Part shown: positions 43,601-44,574 of the stretch, in pieces
How positions within the stretch are numbered: the first letter of the stretch is position 1
Layout: every line of letters starts with the position of its first letter
From: Bacteroidota bacterium
Lineage (GTDB): Bacteria; Bacteroidota; Bacteroidia; Chitinophagales; Chitinophagaceae
Assembly: GCA_018268075.1 (NCBI GenBank)
Contig: JAFDXH010000273.1
Location: 1 to 44,574, forward strand
DNA: 44,574 bases
Direction: 5' to 3'
Notes under the pieces: model-generated
What the model was told of the DNA's origin: nothing
The model's input: the letters and a program-made list of their open reading frames with translations, nothing else
The model's database searches: none
Translations under genes and position numbers: made by a program

Positions 43601-44574
43601 AGATACTCAAAACAAAAGGCCAGTTGCTCATGCGGGCGCTGATCAAACGATCACACTTCCGGTATCTTCAATACAATTGAATGGTAGTGGCGATGATAGT
43701 GATGGAACGATTACTTCTTATTTGTGGACAAAAATTTCCGGCCCTACTTCATACAATATTGTAAATTCTAATGCTGCCTCAAGTGCTGTCAATAATCTGG
43801 TAGCAGGTGTGTATTTATTCCAGCTTACTGTTACTGATAATTTAGGCGCTATTGGCCTTGATACTATGCAAGTAACCGTAAATGCAGCTACGAATATACC
43901 ACCAGTTGCCAATGCAGGTAGCGATCAAACAATAACACTACCATTAAGTACAATTACACTTCGAGGTAGTGGTACTGATGCAGATGGCACAGTTGTATCT
44001 TATACGTGGACTAAAGTTTCAGGGCCTTCAGCATTTAATATTGTCAATTCTTCATCTGCAGTTACAGATGTTACCGGATTGGTACAAGGCACATATCAAT
44101 TTAAGTTAATGGTAATGGATGACCAAGGAGCATTAGGTAATGCAACAGTTCAAATCATTGTAAATCCTGCACCCAACAAACCACCGGTAGCCAATGCCGG
44201 AAGTGATCAGGCAATAACGCTACCTATAAGTACCGTTTCTCTGAAAGGTAGTGGTACAGATGAAGATGGCACAGTTGTATCTTATACGTGGACTAAAGTT
44301 TCAGGGCCTTCAACATTTAATATTGTCAACTCTTCATCTGCAGTTACAGATGTTACTGGATTGGTACAGGGAACATATCAATTTAAATTAACTGTTACAG
44401 ATAATCAAGGTGCTTCAGGAAGCGCAACAGTTCAGATTATTGTAAACCCTGCTGCAAATATACCACCTGTAGCCAATGCCGGAAGTGACCAAACGATAAC
44501 GCTACCTGTAAATACCGTTTCACTTCGGGGTAGTGGTACTGATGCAGATGGAACAGTCGTATCTTATCTATGGA
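40665..44574 (+). CDS. Secreted esterase with PKD repeats and beta-helix (partial, runs off window)
   Basis: The frame is open from an ATG at 40665 to the window end, at least 1303 residues. A signal peptide (FLRVIFAALPTFFFANQMKA) precedes an alpha/beta-hydrolase of about residues 30-250 with S138 (GLSMG), D195 (GTLD) and H223 (GGHCCW) as likely triad. Three PKD domains follow (about 258-540), then a right-handed beta-helix (about 540-980) with repeated short asparagine-rich strands such as VYNNYVKGG and IYNNVI. This ends in a DxDGVSRP..FDVGAYEF stretch typical of beta-helix capping segments. At least four more PKD units come next, the last cut by the window edge. A T9SS sorting domain is expected downstream. 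The hydrolase resembles the one in the gene at 25191, and it probably acts on the same extracellular polymer. Confidence 0.88.
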   Translation, partial: MRFNFLRVIFAALPTFFFANQMKAQQTLEKIDGWNAYVHLPDDYYQTGSATYPVIIFLPGIGEIGTNAPDVIQNGPGHFIASGDKMQFVINGQTVKPIVISLQPVSAWPTAPTVNTKIDSIVKRYRVDLNRIHLTGLSMGGWSIENYVDGYTPLYTNRIASMVAMSAPGPDNGNSNMSQFAQGGGKWWGFEGTLDYRKMDEIRDAMNNAVPGSARYYNYVGGHCCWNTWYDPSWKDTDGESIYTWMLKQSRGGQTNQNPIVNAGSDVTITLPVSTVSLNGVASDPDGTIVSYQWTKLSGPTGGTFSAANSANTDVTGLTQGVYQFQLKVTDNGGATAQATVKVTVNAAANIPPTVSAGSNQTITLPVSTVTLTGTASDSDGIIVSYEWTRLSGPSGGTFSAANSANTDVSSLTQGVYLFQLKVTDNGGATAQATVQVTVNAAANIPPVANAGADQSITLPTSSVSLAGTGSDADGYITDYLWSQVSGPSTASIINPSSANTDVTSLQEGNYQFQLKVTDNSGATATSTMNVTVNPKSALLGCGCDVTLPIMPDGGIYFTNGNNGINVKPGQKVCIQAGTYPYINIKGLVGTAAQPITIINCGGQVLVGSGPTYCISIQNSRFFRFTGTGTDGIKYGFKSYWPGGFAGSGLSVRDSCTNFEIDHYEGQNVENGILAKIDPYNCTPGNYSTGWVIKDISYHDTYIHNTKGEAYYIGNTASTVDVNDCNGNTITVEPVKIDGIKFYNNICDSTGWDGIQIAAATRAEVYNNRVTNYGMQNMSTQQAGIILGGKSNGSVYNNYVKGGTGQGMVITGYGRTNIYNNVIIDAGWDNTSVRQDALAVDDRPMPNNLYTGFQVYIFNNTVVNAGRSSIHIFNSYGTMATGNKVYNNLLVKPNYNSPYGSPYLKVDGNTDLDSTNNIQLLQIADANFVSANDYHLAYNSPAIDKGRDVYALGVTTDIDGVSRPQGNAFDVGAYEFKSGDTQNKRPVAHAGADQTITLPVSSIQLNGSGDDSDGTITSYLWTKISGPTSYNIVNSNAASSAVNNLVAGVYLFQLTVTDNLGAIGLDTMQVTVNAATNIPPVANAGSDQTITLPLSTITLRGSGTDADGTVVSYTWTKVSGPSAFNIVNSSSAVTDVTGLVQGTYQFKLMVMDDQGALGNATVQIIVNPAPNKPPVANAGSDQAITLPISTVSLKGSGTDEDGTVVSYTWTKVSGPSTFNIVNSSSAVTDVTGLVQGTYQFKLTVTDNQGASGSATVQIIVNPAANIPPVANAGSDQTITLPVNTVSLRGSGTDADGTVVSYLW
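41436..42281 (+). repeat. Three tandem 282-bp PKD-coding repeats
   Basis: The conserved proline-valine-alanine-glycine start of each PKD unit recurs at 41436, 41718 and 42000, exactly 282 bases (94 residues) apart. Units one and two are very similar in DNA as well as protein, sharing blocks such as TCAGCAGCTAATAG and GACAATGGCGGTGC. The exact spacing points to duplication of whole units. Confidence 0.85.
43617..44574 (+). repeat. Second array of tandem 282-bp PKD-coding repeats
   Basis: Unit starts lie at 43617, 43899, 44181 and 44463, again exactly 282 bases apart, and the array continues past the window. The units beginning at 43899 and 44181 are nearly identical in DNA over long runs, including an uninterrupted identical block of about 48 bases (43984-44031 versus 44266-44313). 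This indicates recent duplication or gene conversion. Confidence 0.88.

Noticed and set aside
41436-44574. CRISPR-like array because of regular spacing
   Set aside because: The period is 282 bases, the repeats are coding PKD domains in one open frame, and there are no short repeats with unique spacers.

Overview
The window comes from a Bacteroidota chromosome, most likely the Chitinophagaceae/Chitinophagales. The evidence is a C-terminal type IX secretion (T9SS) sorting domain on a giant secreted protein, a DUF4369-TlpA thioredoxin lipoprotein-type gene, AT-rich intergenic DNA without Shine-Dalgarno sequences, and several TAnnTTTG promoter boxes of the Bacteroidota type. No tRNA, rRNA, CRISPR array, transposase or integrase was seen.

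Layout. Positions 1-3312 look accessory: the tail of a membrane protein, a Crp/Fnr regulator with a metallo-beta-lactamase-fold hydrolase, and an ECF sigma factor between a tiny membrane protein and a four-helix membrane protein. Positions 3612-5807 hold a TlpA-like thioredoxin and a convergent coiled-coil membrane protein that share a bidirectional terminator. Positions 6057-14003 are a co-directional housekeeping run: holA, kmo, pyrF, glutaryl-CoA dehydrogenase, aroK, a DUF423 membrane protein and ftsK. A phosphoethanolamine-transferase-like enzyme follows at 14167-15825.

Positions 15822 to the end form one large extracellular polysaccharide locus with two arms. The minus arm (24926 down to 15822) encodes a membrane GT2, a degenerate receiver protein, the priming sugar-phosphate transferase fused to a receiver-like domain, a GT2, a nucleotide-sugar epimerase, a lipid-type methyltransferase, a GT4, a membrane GT2 and a polysaccharide deacetylase. 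The plus arm encodes a 2259-residue T9SS esterase/adhesin, a Wzz-like chain-length protein with a decayed tyrosine-kinase domain, an acyltransferase, a Wzx-like flippase, a glycosyltransferase, a 41-residue membrane protein, a Wzy-like polymerase and a half-length TolC-like protein. A second multidomain esterase (hydrolase, PKD repeats, beta-helix, PKD repeats) starts at 40665 and runs off the window.

Together the genes describe a Wzx/Wzy-type pathway: the priming transferase loads the first sugar on the lipid carrier, glycosyltransferases extend it, the flippase and polymerase assemble the chain outside, and the acyltransferase and deacetylase decorate it. The two secreted esterase scaffolds that bracket the assembly genes are the most distinctive part. 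I infer that they bind or trim the polymer at the cell surface. The least familiar element is a domain of about 170 residues, present three times in the 2259-residue protein, with a PWNN signature that I do not recognise as a named family.
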